From: Xiphydria camelus
Taxonomy: Eukaryota; Arthropoda; Insecta; Hymenoptera; Xiphydriidae
Length of the DNA: 64,000 nt
Reading direction: 5' to 3'
Assembly (NCBI GenBank): GCA_963678675.1
Contig: OY783193.1
Coordinates: 23,491,309-23,555,308 of the forward strand
Numbering within the stretch: the first letter of the stretch is position 1; every line of letters starts with the position of its first letter. Of this stretch, positions 1 through 11,179 are shown in pieces. The notes below the pieces were generated by a model. That model was not told where the DNA came from. It saw only the letters and a program-made list of their open reading frames with translations, and did not search any database. The position numbers and the translations under genes are program-made.

Positions 1-497
1 AAATGATTGCATTCGGTAGATTGAATTAAAAAAAAATGCAGTTAAATTTTCAAGTCTTTTAGGAAGCTCGTTGCAAAGATATTTGAATAATAAAATAACA
101 TGTGTTCTTGTGGGTTATAGCTAACAAACCGCGATATTTCTGAGAAAAATAGTGAAAAAAGTCTGAAATTTTTTGAACAGCAAGTTTAATGAACTAAAAT
201 CATCTATACCAATTTGCACGTTCATTAGGAAGCCCGTTATTTTTTTATTAATCATTCTTTATAAATTTAACCTTTGATAAGTCAATGTGGCTACGTTGCA
301 TGACGTACTGATGCATGACCAGATGTTTTGGGCTCCATTTTTGAACTCACAGATGCACACATACCACTGCACGTCAAACGTTGTCGCCACATCGCACGAA
401 GGATATACTTTAGAGTGTTACTGTACTTCAGTGGACTAACTTTTAGCAGGGAAAAAGCCCCTGTACCGCTCGAGAAACCTTAAGTCTACACATAGTC
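1..497. other. No recognisable feature
   Basis: AT-rich sequence without a supported open reading frame, repeat end or RNA gene that I can recognise. Confidence 0.4.
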
Positions 498-1610
498 TTG
501 AAACTTTCTCCATTTCGACGCATTTTCCGCAGTTTCCAAACTATTCTTCGTTTCGCCGTATTTTCCTCCATTTCCGAAATATTTGCAACATTTTACTGCT
601 TCAACAATTATCGATTCGCTCTGTTCGGTAATGCTATCGCGATTGAACGTCCGATCCTATTTATGAAACTGCTAAATTATCTCCGTTTCGCCGTATCTCT
701 CACTTTCTCCGAGATATTTGCATACGTTAATTATTTAAACAAATTATCCTTTCGCTCTCTTCGGTGATATCACTATTGCTAAAAATCCCTTCCCTCTCCC
801 GAAGGGCGAACATTTTCTCCGTTTTACCGTTTCTTTTAACGTTTCCGAGATATTTGCAAAAGTTTATTCTCTAAACAAATTGTTAAACAATTATCGATTC
901 GTCTATGTGTGGTAATATCATTACAGCTAAAAGTTCAATTCCTTAAGCCGGGCTCTCACTAGTCAACTTCATTGATCAATGTCGTTGAATCTATGCAACT
1001 GAACATAGAATTGAAGGCAAAATTCATTCACATCATTCAAGGACATTGAATATTCAGTCTAGAAGGTGACAGTTAAATCGAGATCTGGAGCGTAAGAACT
1101 AACTCCGGAAAGGCAAGCAGATTTTGCGCCGTCCGGTTGGCTCCGTCCCGGAACAAGTGCACGTGCTGAATTTTTGGCTGGCTGACACTTATCCGGGGAT
1201 AGCGAAAGGCAAGACGGTGTCCGTGCCCTCCCTCGAGGCTCCTGAAATTGGAGAATAGGGGCGAGGCGCCGTTGCGCTTGCCGATCAACGCGACTGAACG
1301 CTTGTTCTCACGGGCAATCACTGTTCAATGTCATTGAATCAATTTCGTTGCTCAACCAAAAGTAGAAATGCTTTTCACTTTCATTGAAATGCATTTTCAT
1401 TGAACAATATCGTTGAACGGATGTTCATATTAATCTACTTTCTTTCAGTGGCCTAGATTCAACGAAATTGATCAATGAAGTTGACTAGTGAGAACCCGGC
1501 TTTAGACGAAACCCCGAAATTTTCTCCGTTTCATCGTATCTCTCACCGTTTCTGAGATAATTGCCTAAGATTATTGTTTAAATAATTTATCGGCATAGTG
1601 GGAACAAGAG
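498..1610. repeat. Diverged ~150-bp tandem repeat, about four units
   Basis: Units begin near 505, 677, 813 and 1520 with TTTCTCC(G/A)TTT followed by a cgccgtat-like stretch, then a (G/C)GAGATATTTGCA-like segment and a gctctxttcggtaatatca-like tail. Removing the MITE at 946-1501 gives a unit spacing of about 136-172 bp. The same family reappears at 27540-27830 and, inverted, at 38440-38760. The 89-residue open frame at 498-767 is repeat sequence, not a gene. Confidence 0.6.
946..1501. mobile_element. PIF/Harbinger-like MITE with TTA target duplication
   Basis: The 556-bp element starts AGCCGGGCTCTCACTAG and ends CTAGTGAGAACCCGGCT, with about 45 bp of imperfect terminal inverted repeat. It is flanked by TTA at 943-945 and 1502-1504, the three-base duplication typical of PIF/Harbinger. 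A GC-richer core at about 1085-1320 resembles the sequence at 22650-22880. It interrupts a tandem repeat. There is no coding capacity. Confidence 0.75.
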
Positions 1611-2065
1611 TAGGTTATTCATTCATAATATCGATCGATATATGATTATTCATAACATCAGTCGGTATATGATTATTAGCTTCGCCTAGCGGAGAAAGCA
1701 GCAGACGGATTTTTTGAGGTTGGTACCGAGTTTTCCTTGAAGGTACGAAGACGACTGACGAAATTTTAGTTTTTAAAAATTAGTAAGGCTTATCTTATAT
1801 AAATCATATCTTTAAACCCCGTTTATCGATTTAGTACTGCATAGGCTTGATTGTAGCACCGGTCCAAGATATACGTGATATTAATTTCACAATTCAAAAC
1901 ATCTTAGCTACTGAGAAATAAAGACTTCATTACAGGTACGAACTATTGGGATCTGACATGTCTCGATACGCCGTTTGGTGGCGAGAAGTAAAACTATTCC
2001 TAGTATACCGTTTAGTGGGTTAGCGAGTGACTGGCATTGGATTAATGTATGTATGTCGCGTATTC

Positions 2066-2090
2066 GCCCAAATGCTTCTCGCATTTGGGC
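2066..2090. repeat. Short perfect hairpin
   Basis: GCCCAAATGC and GCATTTGGGC form a perfect 10-bp stem around a 5-base loop. No adjacent gene gives it a clear role. Confidence 0.6.
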
Positions 2091-2924
2091 CCTAGACCGG
2101 TGCGAGGGAAAAATTTGACACTCCTTGGGACCCTTTGAGTCATAAATTAGATCCGGGAAAGTTTCTCAATGCCACAGGGTCCCGTGTACGTGTACGTCGG
2201 CTGGGACATAGGAACCGAGCACTGGAGTTTCCTCGGGATTTACAACACTTAATCCTGCCTTCCGCATTTCCCTGAAAATTTCTTCGCGTTGCGTAGTTAG
2301 CACTCCCACCCCCAGTCGTAAGAGAAAGCTAAAAAAGTCATACAACAAGCTCCTGGTCGAAGAGCGTCCAGTACGTTCAAAAACCTCGGAGCGAACAGAA
2401 CATTATTATATTATTAAAAATTATACCTTATTCATATGTTGAATTAATAGAAAAATGGAAGGTGTAAGATACCTGCCCAAGAGCAAATCGCGTTCATAGT
2501 TAAAGCCATTCGTAAATGTTCGGAAGACTAAACATAAAATAGTTTGAGGAGAGAAAGGGAATGGAATCGGAATCCAGGAAAGAATGCTGTTGCGACAAAG
2601 GAGTAGACAGCAGCGAAGAAACTGGAGAGAGAGGGTTGTAGTTTGGTAAATACGTAGATTTTATTTTCGGGTTAATAACGAATGTCCGGGACCACTTAGA
2701 ATGAGTGCGATGCTTGCGCAAGTGAGGAGCAGGAGGAGATACGAACACAATAACGAATTTTTCACGACTGCCGGGAAATGGCTCGCAAGGAAGGGGTATG
2801 CTTCGGCATAAGGACGGGTTTTTTCCATTTCACGATGTGAGAAGAAAGTTTCGAGAAAGTGGAAGAGTAAAAACGTGAAAAAGACTCCGGGGTTGCGCGC
2901 AGATACGTCAACGTTCCGTGATGC

Positions 2925-3065
2925 GCCCGTCCAGGGACAGACATATGCGCGTCTCGAAGGCTGAATTTATATTTATGGGAGGTCAACCCTGGACGATAAC
3001 GGAGGACAAAGGGTGCTCATGTCCTCCCGCGAGTCTAGTGAAAGTTGGGAAGGATTCGCGGAGCC
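2925..3065. repeat. Dispersed repeat containing TCCCGCGAGTCT
   Basis: The stretch with the CGATAACGGAGGACAAAG and TCCCGCGAGTCTAGTGAAAG words is similar to about 16430-16550, where AGTAACGGAGGC and TCCCGCGAGTCTGGTGAAAG occur at matching spacing. The element's ends are not visible. Confidence 0.45.
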
Positions 3066-3163
3066 CTGCGCGTGCCAAAATATGACGTCGTAGTTCGTCA
3101 TAAAGAAGTTTAATTTTTTCTATAATAAAATATTTATTATTATTATATTAGATTTATAACTTA

Positions 3164-3485
3164 CTAGCAGCCCGTCCCGGCTTCGCACGAGTAGATTGTG
3201 GATTGATTTTGTCCGTCCACCATTGTTTAAATACATTTTTAATACAAAACTTTTAGTATTTTTCCCGGGCTACGCAATGGTCATATTGGATTTGACCTTG
3301 ACCATGACCTTCAAGGTTATATCAAGGTCAAATTAATTTTTTTTCAAGTTCAAATGTGTCCTTGACCATTTTCTTCATGTTACCTTTATTGTCAGCGGAG
3401 GTCAAATTTAGGTCAAGTATAGTTCGACTTTTTGAACACCATGTATAAGATTTACTAACTCAGAATCGGATGAACGGTTTAGGAA
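3164..3485 (-). mobile_element. Helitron 3' end, truncated
   Basis: Read on the minus strand it ends ...GGACGGGCTGCTAG next to T, a CTAG terminus as expected for a Helitron. It is collinear with the 3' end of the complete element at 23098-24316, including the GACCTTGACC-rich block and the ACTTTTTGAACACC word. Homology stops near the GGATGAACGGTTTAGG word, where a short TTTAGG repeat begins. The 5' end is missing. Confidence 0.65.
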
Positions 3486-3509
3486 GGTTTAGGTTTAGGT
3501 TTAGGTTTA
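3486..3509. repeat. (GGTTTA)4 telomere-like short repeat
   Basis: Four perfect GGTTTA units lie at the broken end of the Helitron fragment. The unit is one base longer than the usual insect TTAGG telomere motif. It probably grew from the GGTTTAGGAAGG already present in the element. Confidence 0.7.
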
Positions 3510-5093
3510 TAATTAATTTTCTGCAATAAAAAATACTTAATTTTATTTTTTAATTTTTAGTTCTATATTAATTTATATTGACGTGTCCTAAAATAAATCA
3601 CGTAATTCGGCGTTAAAGTTAGAAAACACGTATCTCGGCGTGAGTAACGTATTTTTCAACCGTTATAATTAGATAGGTACGTGTTTTTTTAAATGCAATA
3701 CTGAGTTACATAATTTCTTCTAGGGAACGTCGATATATCGCCGTTAAAATATTTTTCAAGAAATAATTTTTAATGAACAATTTTTTAAAATTTCCATAAA
3801 ATGAGCTTCAGTTCCAGGATTAATAAATGAATAAGAATGAGATGAATTACATTAATAATATATTTTGGATTTTAAATTTTAAATAAAATTAGATTTAAAT
3901 TTAAATTAAATTAATTTATTTTATTGATAAACATTTTAAATTATAAGTATACGAATTACTAATCACTCTCATTTAAATTGAGATAAGAAAGAGTAGCAAT
4001 AGTAATGATTTCAGATGCAATAATAACAATATTTTCTATAAATAAATTCTTCTTGTGATAAGAAGATAGGTTCTCGCTGTAAACGGTGATAATTATTGCA
4101 TCAAGAGGAAAGTTAGTTTCCTCCATGGTACTGTGCTTGACGTAAAAAGAAACCATTTCTTTCGAGTGACTTTTCATTTGATGCAAATATACATACATAT
4201 CAGTTTTTTGAGCCATGTGAAGATGTAGTCTATTTAAACTGGCAGCGCCGCGTTATCTTGGCCTATGACCTCGCATCAGCAAAACCCGTGTTATTTGTGA
4301 CTTTCAATATTTTTCGTATATTTGGAGTCAGATTCTCGTATCTGAATTCTCTACGAAAGTTCACAACGGCAAGGATGAGAATACATTTCCGTGGGATAGG
4401 ATCAGCTACATCTACTCAGCGTTTTCTGTTCCCAAGACCCTTCTCTCCTTGATTAACGAAGCGTACGCCGGTAGCAAATCCCATTGTTTCTCGATAGAAC
4501 GATAATGCGCAGAGAGAGGGTACCTACCTAATTCTCTCGTCCTGAGGTCTTTCCGTCACGCCCACCGTTTCTTAACAGCTACACGACAGTCTCTCTGCGT
4601 CAGCGGCAGTCGGAATAGTCCGGCTCGAAAAGATTTGAATTTTGAACGAGCATTTCGAGGAGCCGATTGTTTTACCATAATTCCCTACGCGTGCGCGCGG
4701 GGGCAGAGACTATGTTAAGTCGCCGAGCCTGGGAAAGATCGCCTATTGCCTGGGACAGATTTTTTTTCGATTTTTCATAAACCTGGCGAGGACGGTGGTT
4801 ATATAAATTTCTCAAGAATATTGTTTTTTCCACGATATTCTATGTAAGGTACTTTTATTTTAAAGGTACATGAGATACACTTCGAACGTGATTAAAAATC
4901 TCGCGATAGACCAGACGGAAAGGAATATTTTTTCAACAAAAGTCGTAGTGTTATCGGAAATATGCAGGTTTTATTAGAAATATATTTCTCTCCGATCAGT
5001 TGCGTGCACTCGGGAAAATATTTTATTCCAGTGTGAAATTTCTCTTTGAATTGAATTACAATCGAGAGAAAGAAGTATATTTCCGTTAATTAA
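3510..5093. other. AT-rich intergenic sequence
   Basis: No supported gene. It includes an A/T run near 3860-3935 and a GC-richer patch at about 4480-4720 that I cannot assign. Confidence 0.4.
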
Positions 5094-5164
5094 CACTCAG
5101 CTAACCGCGCGCACCACAGCTCACTGTACAAGTGGGGAGATCTCCCCGATCGGTCGGCTAAGTG
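5094..5164. mobile_element. Tiny TTAA-flanked MITE
   Basis: The 71-bp unit starts CACTCAGCTAACCG and ends CGGTCGGCTAAGTG, imperfect inverted ends, and is flanked by TTAA at 5090-5093 and 5165-5168. The centre holds the palindrome GGGGAGATCTCCCC. TTAA duplication suggests a piggyBac-type origin; such a short element could also be chance. Confidence 0.45.
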
Positions 5165-5490
5165 TTAATTTATTTGCGGAGAAAGACAGCCAGTTTGGAA
5201 TAAATAAATATTCTTGATAGGTTACGTTACATTGAGGAAAAAAAATGGTATATTTAATTAATTCGGCATTTACAGGTGAGGAAATGTAAAATTAGTTGCT
5301 TCAAGTAATAAATTTGCTCGTAACGATTAACGGCTATTTAAACTCGCATAAAAAAATTTGGCAAAAGTGTGACAGAAGTCTGGGAAAAGTTGAACCAAAA
5401 AAGTATGGTTACGGATCATATCCCAGACTTTCAGCCGGTAAACGATGTGCTCTTCAATTACCCGAGTTGAAATATTGCGCCTAACCTATA

Positions 5491-5523
5491 TTGGGTTGGC
5501 AACTATGTGACTGCCGATTTTCC
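5491..5523. mobile_element. mariner terminal-repeat remnant
   Basis: TTGGGTTGGCAACTATGTGA directly follows TA and resembles insect mariner inverted ends of the GGTTGGCAA type. No second end or transposase is nearby, so this is a solo relic. Confidence 0.4.
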
Positions 5524-5540
5524 CAATTCTTTGGTCTTAA

Positions 5541-5955
5541 CATATTCTTTTATTTTGTCAACGTGTTCAAAGCACCTAACCTAATATTGTAATCATTTCG
5601 AAAACTTATTGTAACGTAATTGACCTTTAATAAATAAATTGACAAAACTTACTTCTAGCAGTTTCTTTCTCGATTTGCGCGAAAACTACTCATCGAAAGG
5701 TACCAAAATTTGGTGTTGGTGTAAGGCATTTTTAAAGAGCTTTCCAACGTTGTATCACACATGGGGGGTTGCTATTTAACATTACAAAGTTGGGGGGCTA
5801 CCCCTAATGGGGTTAGAGGGGGTGCGTCTCCGATTATGTCATTTTGGTTCCCCCTCTCCATTGCCGAAAATGTTTTTTATTTTTTAGAAAATCTCTGTAA
5901 CTTTCTGAGATATTGGGGGTGGCAAGTTTTAAAAATGTTACCCAGTATTTATATA
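5541..5955. other. Unassigned sequence with GGGGG-rich patch
   Basis: No gene. A G/C-run patch (ggggggttg, ggggggctacccc) at about 5762-5850 could be part of an unrecognised repeat. Confidence 0.3.
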
Positions 5956-6958
5956 CAGGGTGAGCCAAATGTATGGAAACGGTGGAATAACTTTCGAGGG
6001 AGACATTTTGAAGAAAAATGTTTCAAACAAAACATTTAGGATTTTTCCCTGGCCATCTAATGGTGACCTTGAATCTGACCATGAACTCGACCTTGAAGGT
6101 CATTCCAAGGTCAGGGTCGCTTTTTTAAATGGGAACCTCTATTTTTTATGGCGGATTTGGAAGGAGCGGAAAATTTTACGTCCGAATATGACCTTTGACC
6201 TTGACCTTGGATTCAAGGTAAAGGTCAACGATCAAATAGGAAAGTTTTAGGTTTTTTCCCTGGCCATCTAATGGTAACCATGAATATGACCTTGACCTCG
6301 ACCTTGAAGTTCATTCCAAGAGTTCAAGGTATCTTTTTTAAATGGCAACCTACATTTTTTATCCACCGATTTATCTGAAATTTGGTACGGGGGTTTTTTT
6401 GGGTTGCTGATTACGATTCTGAAGATAGATTTTGAAAATACTTCAATACAAGATGACGGATCCAAGATAGTGGCAAAATTTTTGAATATCCACCGATTTA
6501 TCCAAAATTTTGTGCTCATGTCACCTTGCCTTAAGTGGCCGGTTGCTAACACCATAAAAAATGTAGGTTGCCATTTAAAAAAGATACCTTGAACTTGGAA
6601 TGAACTTAAAGATCGAGGTCAAGGTCAGATTCATGGTTACCATTAGATGGCCAGGGAAAAAACCTAAAACTTTCCTATTTGATCGTTGACCTTTACCTTG
6701 AATCCAAGGTCAAGATCAAAGGTCATATTCGGACGTCAAATTTTCCGCTCCTTCCAAATCCGCCATAAAAAATAGAGGTTCCCATTTAAAAAAGCGACCC
6801 TGACCTTGGAATGACCTTTAAGGTCGAGTTCATGGTCAGATTCAAGGTCACCATTGGATGGCCAGGGAAAAATCCTAAATGTTTTGTTGGAAACATTTTT
6901 CTTCAAAATGTCTCCCTCGAAAGTTATTCCACCATTTCCATACATTTGGCTCACCCTG
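5956..6958. mobile_element. TA-flanked foldback element, ~400-bp arms
   Basis: It begins CAGGGTGAGCCAAATG and ends CATTTGGCTCACCCTG, flanked by TA at 5954-5955 and 6959-6960. The two halves are near-complete inverted copies (roughly 5956-6365 and 6540-6958), rich in GACCTTGACC words. The TA duplication and CAGGGTG ends fit the Tc1/mariner superfamily, but there is no transposase. The open frames here (5960-6250 and 6736-6978) are mirror images of each other and are not genes. Confidence 0.8.
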
Positions 6959-6960
6959 TA

Positions 6961-7410
6961 TGGGGCATTCCATGTCAACTTTTAATAGCAGAAACTTTTG
7001 GGTCTCCGATTTAGTTGTTAATTTTTTTTCTAGTATCTTTAATCAATATAAAAACTGGCCTAAATTTTCAGAACGATTTCATAAGTCATTCAGCTGTTAT
7101 TAATTTTTATATTTTTCATTTTTTTTCCTTTCATCGGGATTTATGGCTTAAATTAGCACAATATGAAAAAATGACTCAAATGAAAGGTTTGTATTTTTTG
7201 TGATTTCGAAAAAAAAAAATTATTTTTTTTCATATTGCGTTTTTTCTTGAAAATGGAAACAAAAAATATTGTATCTCAAAACCGACATTTTTAATTTTCA
7301 TGATTTTTTTACACTACATTTCTACATCTTTTACGGTAATTTTGAGAGTACTTAGAAAGTGGGGCCTCCCATAGAAATTTTGTAATGAATTTTTTAGTGA
7401 TTTGAAAGAG
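6961..7410. mobile_element. Truncated copy of the GGGGCATTCC foldback
   Basis: Starting TGGGGCATTCCATGTCAAC right after the TA that closes the previous element, it is collinear with the left arm of the complete element at 52256-53902, through AAACTTTTGGGTCTCCGAT to the GAATTTTTTAGTGATTTGAAA word. The right end is missing. Confidence 0.7.
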
Positions 7411-7717
7411 TTAAATTTATAATTTTCTTTATTGTAAAATTTTATTTTACAATCTTAACACATTCACTGCCGCTCTAATTTAGATACATTTTGCCCCATC
7501 CCAACTTCAAGTTAATAATTCTAACAATAACAAAAAATATATAAAAATCGTCAAAATTCCGAACCACGTGCACGTTTACGTCAAAGTACCTTTTCGTCAC
7601 TCAGTGCGTAAAACTAGGTTTCACGGGCGTCCTCAACCCCGTCAACCTCGTATTTAACACTTAGTGACAAAAAATAGAATTCGTTATAAGGGCGTTTCGC
7701 GTCGTTTTAACTCGTGT
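7411..7717. other. No recognisable feature
   Basis: AT-rich sequence with no supported gene or repeat end. Confidence 0.3.
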
Positions 7718-7928
7718 TTTTACATCAAAAACATAAATATAGGGCCCTATAGAAAAAAAAAATTTCTTTGTTGTAATCAATCGGCAAAATCAGACATTTA
7801 TTATCTTCTTTTTTTTCTATAGGGCTCTAGATTTATGTTTTTTAAGTGTGGTGGCGAAAATGCAAAAGGTTCTTATGCACCATGTTGAAAATATAGCTTG
7901 ACATTTCCAGACGGGGTGTGTCGGCCTC
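7718..7928. mobile_element. Right end of a GAGGCCGACA TTAA element
   Basis: Bases 7800-7928 match the right end of the complete element at 18869-20391 (TCTAGATTTATGTTTTTTAAG, GGTTCTTATGCACCATGTTG, GACGGGGTGTGTCGGCCTC) and end at TTAA, 7929-7932. A small inverted repeat (7718-7762 against 7800-7845, around TATAGGGCCCTATAG) precedes it. The left end is missing. Confidence 0.6.
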
Positions 7929-7932
7929 TTAA

Positions 7933-8373
7933 TGTAACTGGATATGTCGCCGGGTGGATATTCTCACTCAATATTTAGGGGTGTCTCAATCGCTTTTTCT
8001 GATTTCCATTTGAATAACACGGGGAAATTGTTGAATCATTGGTTTAGTGCTAATTCCTCTTCTACGGTAAAAAAATTTCACCGTGAAAAATTAGAAAAAT
8101 TGAGAGTTTTAGGTGTAATTGACGTAAAGAAATATTATTTTTAATTATTAAATAAAATTAAATGATAATTAGGGGGAATAAAATGTGCAATTGATTCCGA
8201 TCGGTGATAGGCCTTAACGCAAAAGCTGCGTTGATTCTCTGGCCACGCATCCATGGCTACTAAACTGCATTATATACGGAATATTTTCAGTGGTTGATTC
8301 TCCCCTCCACTTTACTCATATTTGAACAGTGGCGTTTCAAATACCGTCAATACCCATTGCGCCACCCTGTATT
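7933..8373. other. No recognisable feature
   Basis: The 66-residue frame at 7944-8144 has no recognisable domain. There are no repeat ends. Confidence 0.3.
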
Positions 8374-8577
8374 ATGAGGCGACGCAGTGTCGCACCTCCA
8401 CTAAGAGGACTAAAGAAAGAAACCAGTCATCGATGGTTCAGATCATGATCCCCGCGTATGCCCTTTTAATCAGTTCCCTGGAGAGTGCGAAGAAGTAAAG
8501 GTATATCTTCCAAGCGCATTCCAATGAAGAAGAGATATTTTTTGTAGTAAAAACACAGTGCTTTTACTTAATTCCGA
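8374..8577. repeat. Dispersed repeat (ATGAGGCGACGCAG family)
   Basis: Collinear with 59092-59515 over ATGAGGCGACGCAGTGTCG, AAACCAGTCATCGATGGT, ATGATCCCCG and TTTTACTTAATTCCGA. This copy lacks the 231-bp insertion present at 59183-59413 and so serves as its empty site. Confidence 0.6.
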
Positions 8578-8682
8578 AGTCTCATTTTTAATAGCACCTC
8601 GATCGAATAATATGATAAATAAACATTTAGTAAATATGATTGACTTTTTAATAGTAACGAAAACTAGTAAAAAACAAACAAA

Positions 8683-8890
8683 ACGTGTGGCCGCCACACG
8701 CGGGAGAAGTCAAACTTCGATACCAGTTTCTCTGAATTTGATTCCGATGGTATTAGTTTCAATTGGCTCTATACAAGACTTTTACAATGCTTCTCTCTTC
8801 GTAGAGCCAATTGAAACTAATACCATCAGGATCAAATTCAGAGAAACTGGTATCGAAGTTTCACTTCTCCCGCGTGTGGCGGCCACACGT
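8683..8890. mobile_element. 200-bp near-perfect hairpin MITE
   Basis: ACGTGTGGCCGCCACACG opens and CGTGTGGCGGCCACACGT closes a palindrome of about 208 bp with a very short loop around 8780-8800. A second copy is at 46121-46324, and the outer arms recur at 27016-27275. The 142-residue frame at 8558-8986 reads through the palindrome and is not a gene. Confidence 0.75.
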
Positions 8891-8959
8891 TTTATTTTAT
8901 TTTTCTTATTTTCATCCAAGGAACCCATCCTTGAAATTTGTCGCAATATTAAAGAATCA

Positions 8960-9190
8960 CCCAGTATATTTACTTACTTGGTCTAACAAAATATTTTTTT
9001 CGCCATAATCAAGTATACACTTATTAATTGCAAATAAACTCTTTTCTCAGTATACGAAGTAACTTTGATCGAACGAACGAAGTATTCACTAAACTGACAA
9101 ATTTCTAGAAAATCATAAACGGAATCAAGGAATTTTACTTCCAAATTTGACAGTGATAAAACATTAATCGCTGTTTCTCAGAATTTCAGA
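8960..9190. repeat. Dispersed repeat, inverted copy at 44995-45215
   Basis: The run including ACTTGGTCTAACAAAATATT, AAATAAACTCTTTTCTCAGT and GACAAATTTCTAGAAAATCA is matched in reverse at 44995-45215. The shared core is about 220 bp. Ends and class are unknown. Confidence 0.6.
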
Positions 9191-9219
9191 TACATTACAA
9201 ATTCTATTATAGTGCACAT

Positions 9220-9570
9220 TATAGTGCACGCAGTTCGGGTGGTACATTTCGGCAAACGAGGACTGCTTATGTATTCGCAGTCCTGCACCTTTCCCGGAAG
9301 GCTAATTACCGAACGAATTGTAATGAACCACTTCTCGCAGATACCGCTATATTTCGAATGCATTCGAAATGCAATCAGCTTTGTAAAGGAGAGAAATGAC
9401 GATTTCAATAGATAACCGAATATTTCGGCAAAGGTTCATTCCGATTCGTCCAGTAATTAACCCTTTCAGGAAAGGTGCGGGATTGCGAACTCATTAGCAG
9501 CCTAGATTCGCCGAAATGTACTGCTTCGCTGATGGCGAGATGAACCCTAGTTTGACGAAGTATTTATGAT
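9220..9570. repeat. Dispersed repeat with CGCAGTCCxGCACCTTTC motif
   Basis: Two partly inverted copies of a CGCAGTCCTGCACCTTTCCC / GGTAATTAACC word set occur here (about 9226-9335 and 9436-9560). Related copies lie at 28020-28130, 28830-28890, 35565-35615 and 44245-44280. I cannot see element ends. Confidence 0.4.
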
Positions 9571-9584
9571 CGCGATGTGCTATA

Positions 9585-10062
9585 GGGTTGGAAAATAAGT
9601 TCGTAGCGTTTTCTTTTATTTTCTTTCCTTTTACAACGATTTGTTTGCTGTTCCGCAAAGTGTTTATATTCATTCGAAAGAGCTCTTTCTGCTCTACAAT
9701 TGTTATAATTGTTTATGCGAATAACAATTTTTTATTATTTTTCAGGCTTAGAAATGGAATATCCAGGCGGAAAAAATCAGAATTTGCGACATTTTTTTTA
9801 TCAAAGACTCGCCTATAACACCTCCGTATACGGCAGTTTTTTAACCTCGATGAAAAGCGAAGAAAAGCAGATGTCGAAACTGCTGATTTTTGCCCCCTGG
9901 ATATTCCATTCCATTCCTAAGCCAGAAAAATAATAAAAAATTTAATTATTCAAAATGACAATTATAACAGTTTTGTAGAGCAGAAAGAGCTCGTTCGAGT
10001 ACATATAAACATATTGCCAAACAACAAAATAAATCGTTGTAAAATAAAAGAAAACGTAATTG
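9585..10062. mobile_element. Foldback with mariner-like left end
   Basis: After TA, GGGTTGGAAAATAAGTTCGT resembles a mariner terminal repeat. Arms 9610-9720 and 9955-10062 are inverted copies around AAAGAGCTCTTTCTGCTCTA. A second internal inverted pair surrounds GGAATATCCAGG (9754-9766) and CCTGGATATTCC (9896-9907). The right terminal bases are lost. Confidence 0.5.
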
Positions 10063-10131
10063 TGCGACGGAACAGTCTCGGCGATGCGAGTATCGGCCAC
10101 TTGAGCATGCCGGTCGCGGGAGTATAATATA

Positions 10132-10842
10132 CCCCCCCCCCCCCAAAAAAAAAACATCGACGATGTATGATATAGCACGAATTAATAAAATAGCTCCCTT
10201 TACTAAGCAATCATGTAACAACTTATTACATCTAAGCAGTTTTGCTATTCAAAAACTAAAAGGGTTATTTTAAATAGCATTACATAAAAAGATAAGCTAT
10301 TGCGTACCCCTACTTTTATGGAGATCATACGATTATCAAAAATACTCTTTTCACTAACTATTTAAGCAACACAGTAGACCCTCATGTTTGTGCACAGAAG
10401 GGGAACTGAATATATTCTCAGTTTCAGTGGAATTTGGTTTTCTTATCTTCTATATTGTTTTTTAGTCTCTGTAGCAAAGTTTACCATTGTACAGAATTAT
10501 GTACTATTTCTCTCATTAGCTCAAGAAACCTTGACAACACACTTGCTTTCATTAATTCGGCGGTAATGATTTCATTACTTTTTTATCATAATTTTTTCAT
10601 TATCTTTCGTGATTCGTATACCGCTGTTTTGTTCCTGTCACGTTCTCTATCGATTACTTTTTTCATGCAATAGCTTATCTTTTCATGTAATGCTATTTAA
10701 AAATGAACCCTTTTAGTTTTTGAATAGCAAAACTGCTTAGATGTAATAAGTTGTTACACGATTATTTATTATAGTAAAGGGAGCTATTTTATTAATTCGT
10801 GCTATCATACATCGTCGATGTTTTTTTTTTTTGGGGGGGGGG
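10132..10842. mobile_element. Foldback bounded by poly-C and poly-G
   Basis: Left end: 13 C, then about 10 A and CATCGACGATGTATGATA. Right end: TATCATACATCGTCGATG, then T12 and G10. The arms (10132-10315 and 10665-10842) are inverted copies about 180 bp long, including AACTAAAAGGGTT and its complement. The overlapping minus-strand frames at 9942-10221 read through the homopolymers and are not genes. Confidence 0.7.
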
Positions 10843-11179
10843 ATTTAATTTCTTTTTTCGTTAATTTTCTTTCATGTTCTTTTGCCAGATAAATGTAAAA
10901 CATTTTTTTAAATGATAGAATGTGGTCAGTTGTTCTTATTGCCAAGTTCGGTTGTGTATTGAACTGAAGCGTGTTCGGTTGTACATTGAACTGAAGTTTA
11001 CTTCAGGCGTTGGAAAAATATTATGTATATGTTTTTTCCATTTTTTGGCCATTTTACAGTAATCAACAACAAAGTAAGAAACTTTCTCGTTCTAAACTGA
11101 CTTCCATTTTGATTGTATATCCTATATGAAACTCGTGTACACACCGCTGTCTGGTTGATTCCCGTTATGAGATATCAAT
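10843..11179. other. Unassigned; short duplicated word
   Basis: GTTCGGTTGTGTATTGAACTGAAG and GTTCGGTTGTACATTGAACTGAAG form a two-copy tandem repeat of about 25 bp near 10948-11000. Nothing else is recognisable. Confidence 0.4.

Larger units (their letters stand above)
1611..3163. other. Mostly unrecognised intergenic sequence
   Basis: No supported gene. It holds a hairpin at 2066-2090 and a dispersed repeat at about 2925-3065. The short minus-strand frames here (for example 2166-2348 and 2500-2986) lack recognisable domains. Confidence 0.4.

Noticed and set aside
5960..6978. Paired ~90-residue frames on opposite strands
   Set aside because: They are the two arms of one foldback.
8558..8986. 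142-residue open frame
   Set aside because: It reads straight through the 200-bp palindrome at 8683-8890, and its halves are mirror images.
9942..10221. Three overlapping minus-strand frames with a glycine run
   Set aside because: They translate the poly-C end of a foldback; no domain.
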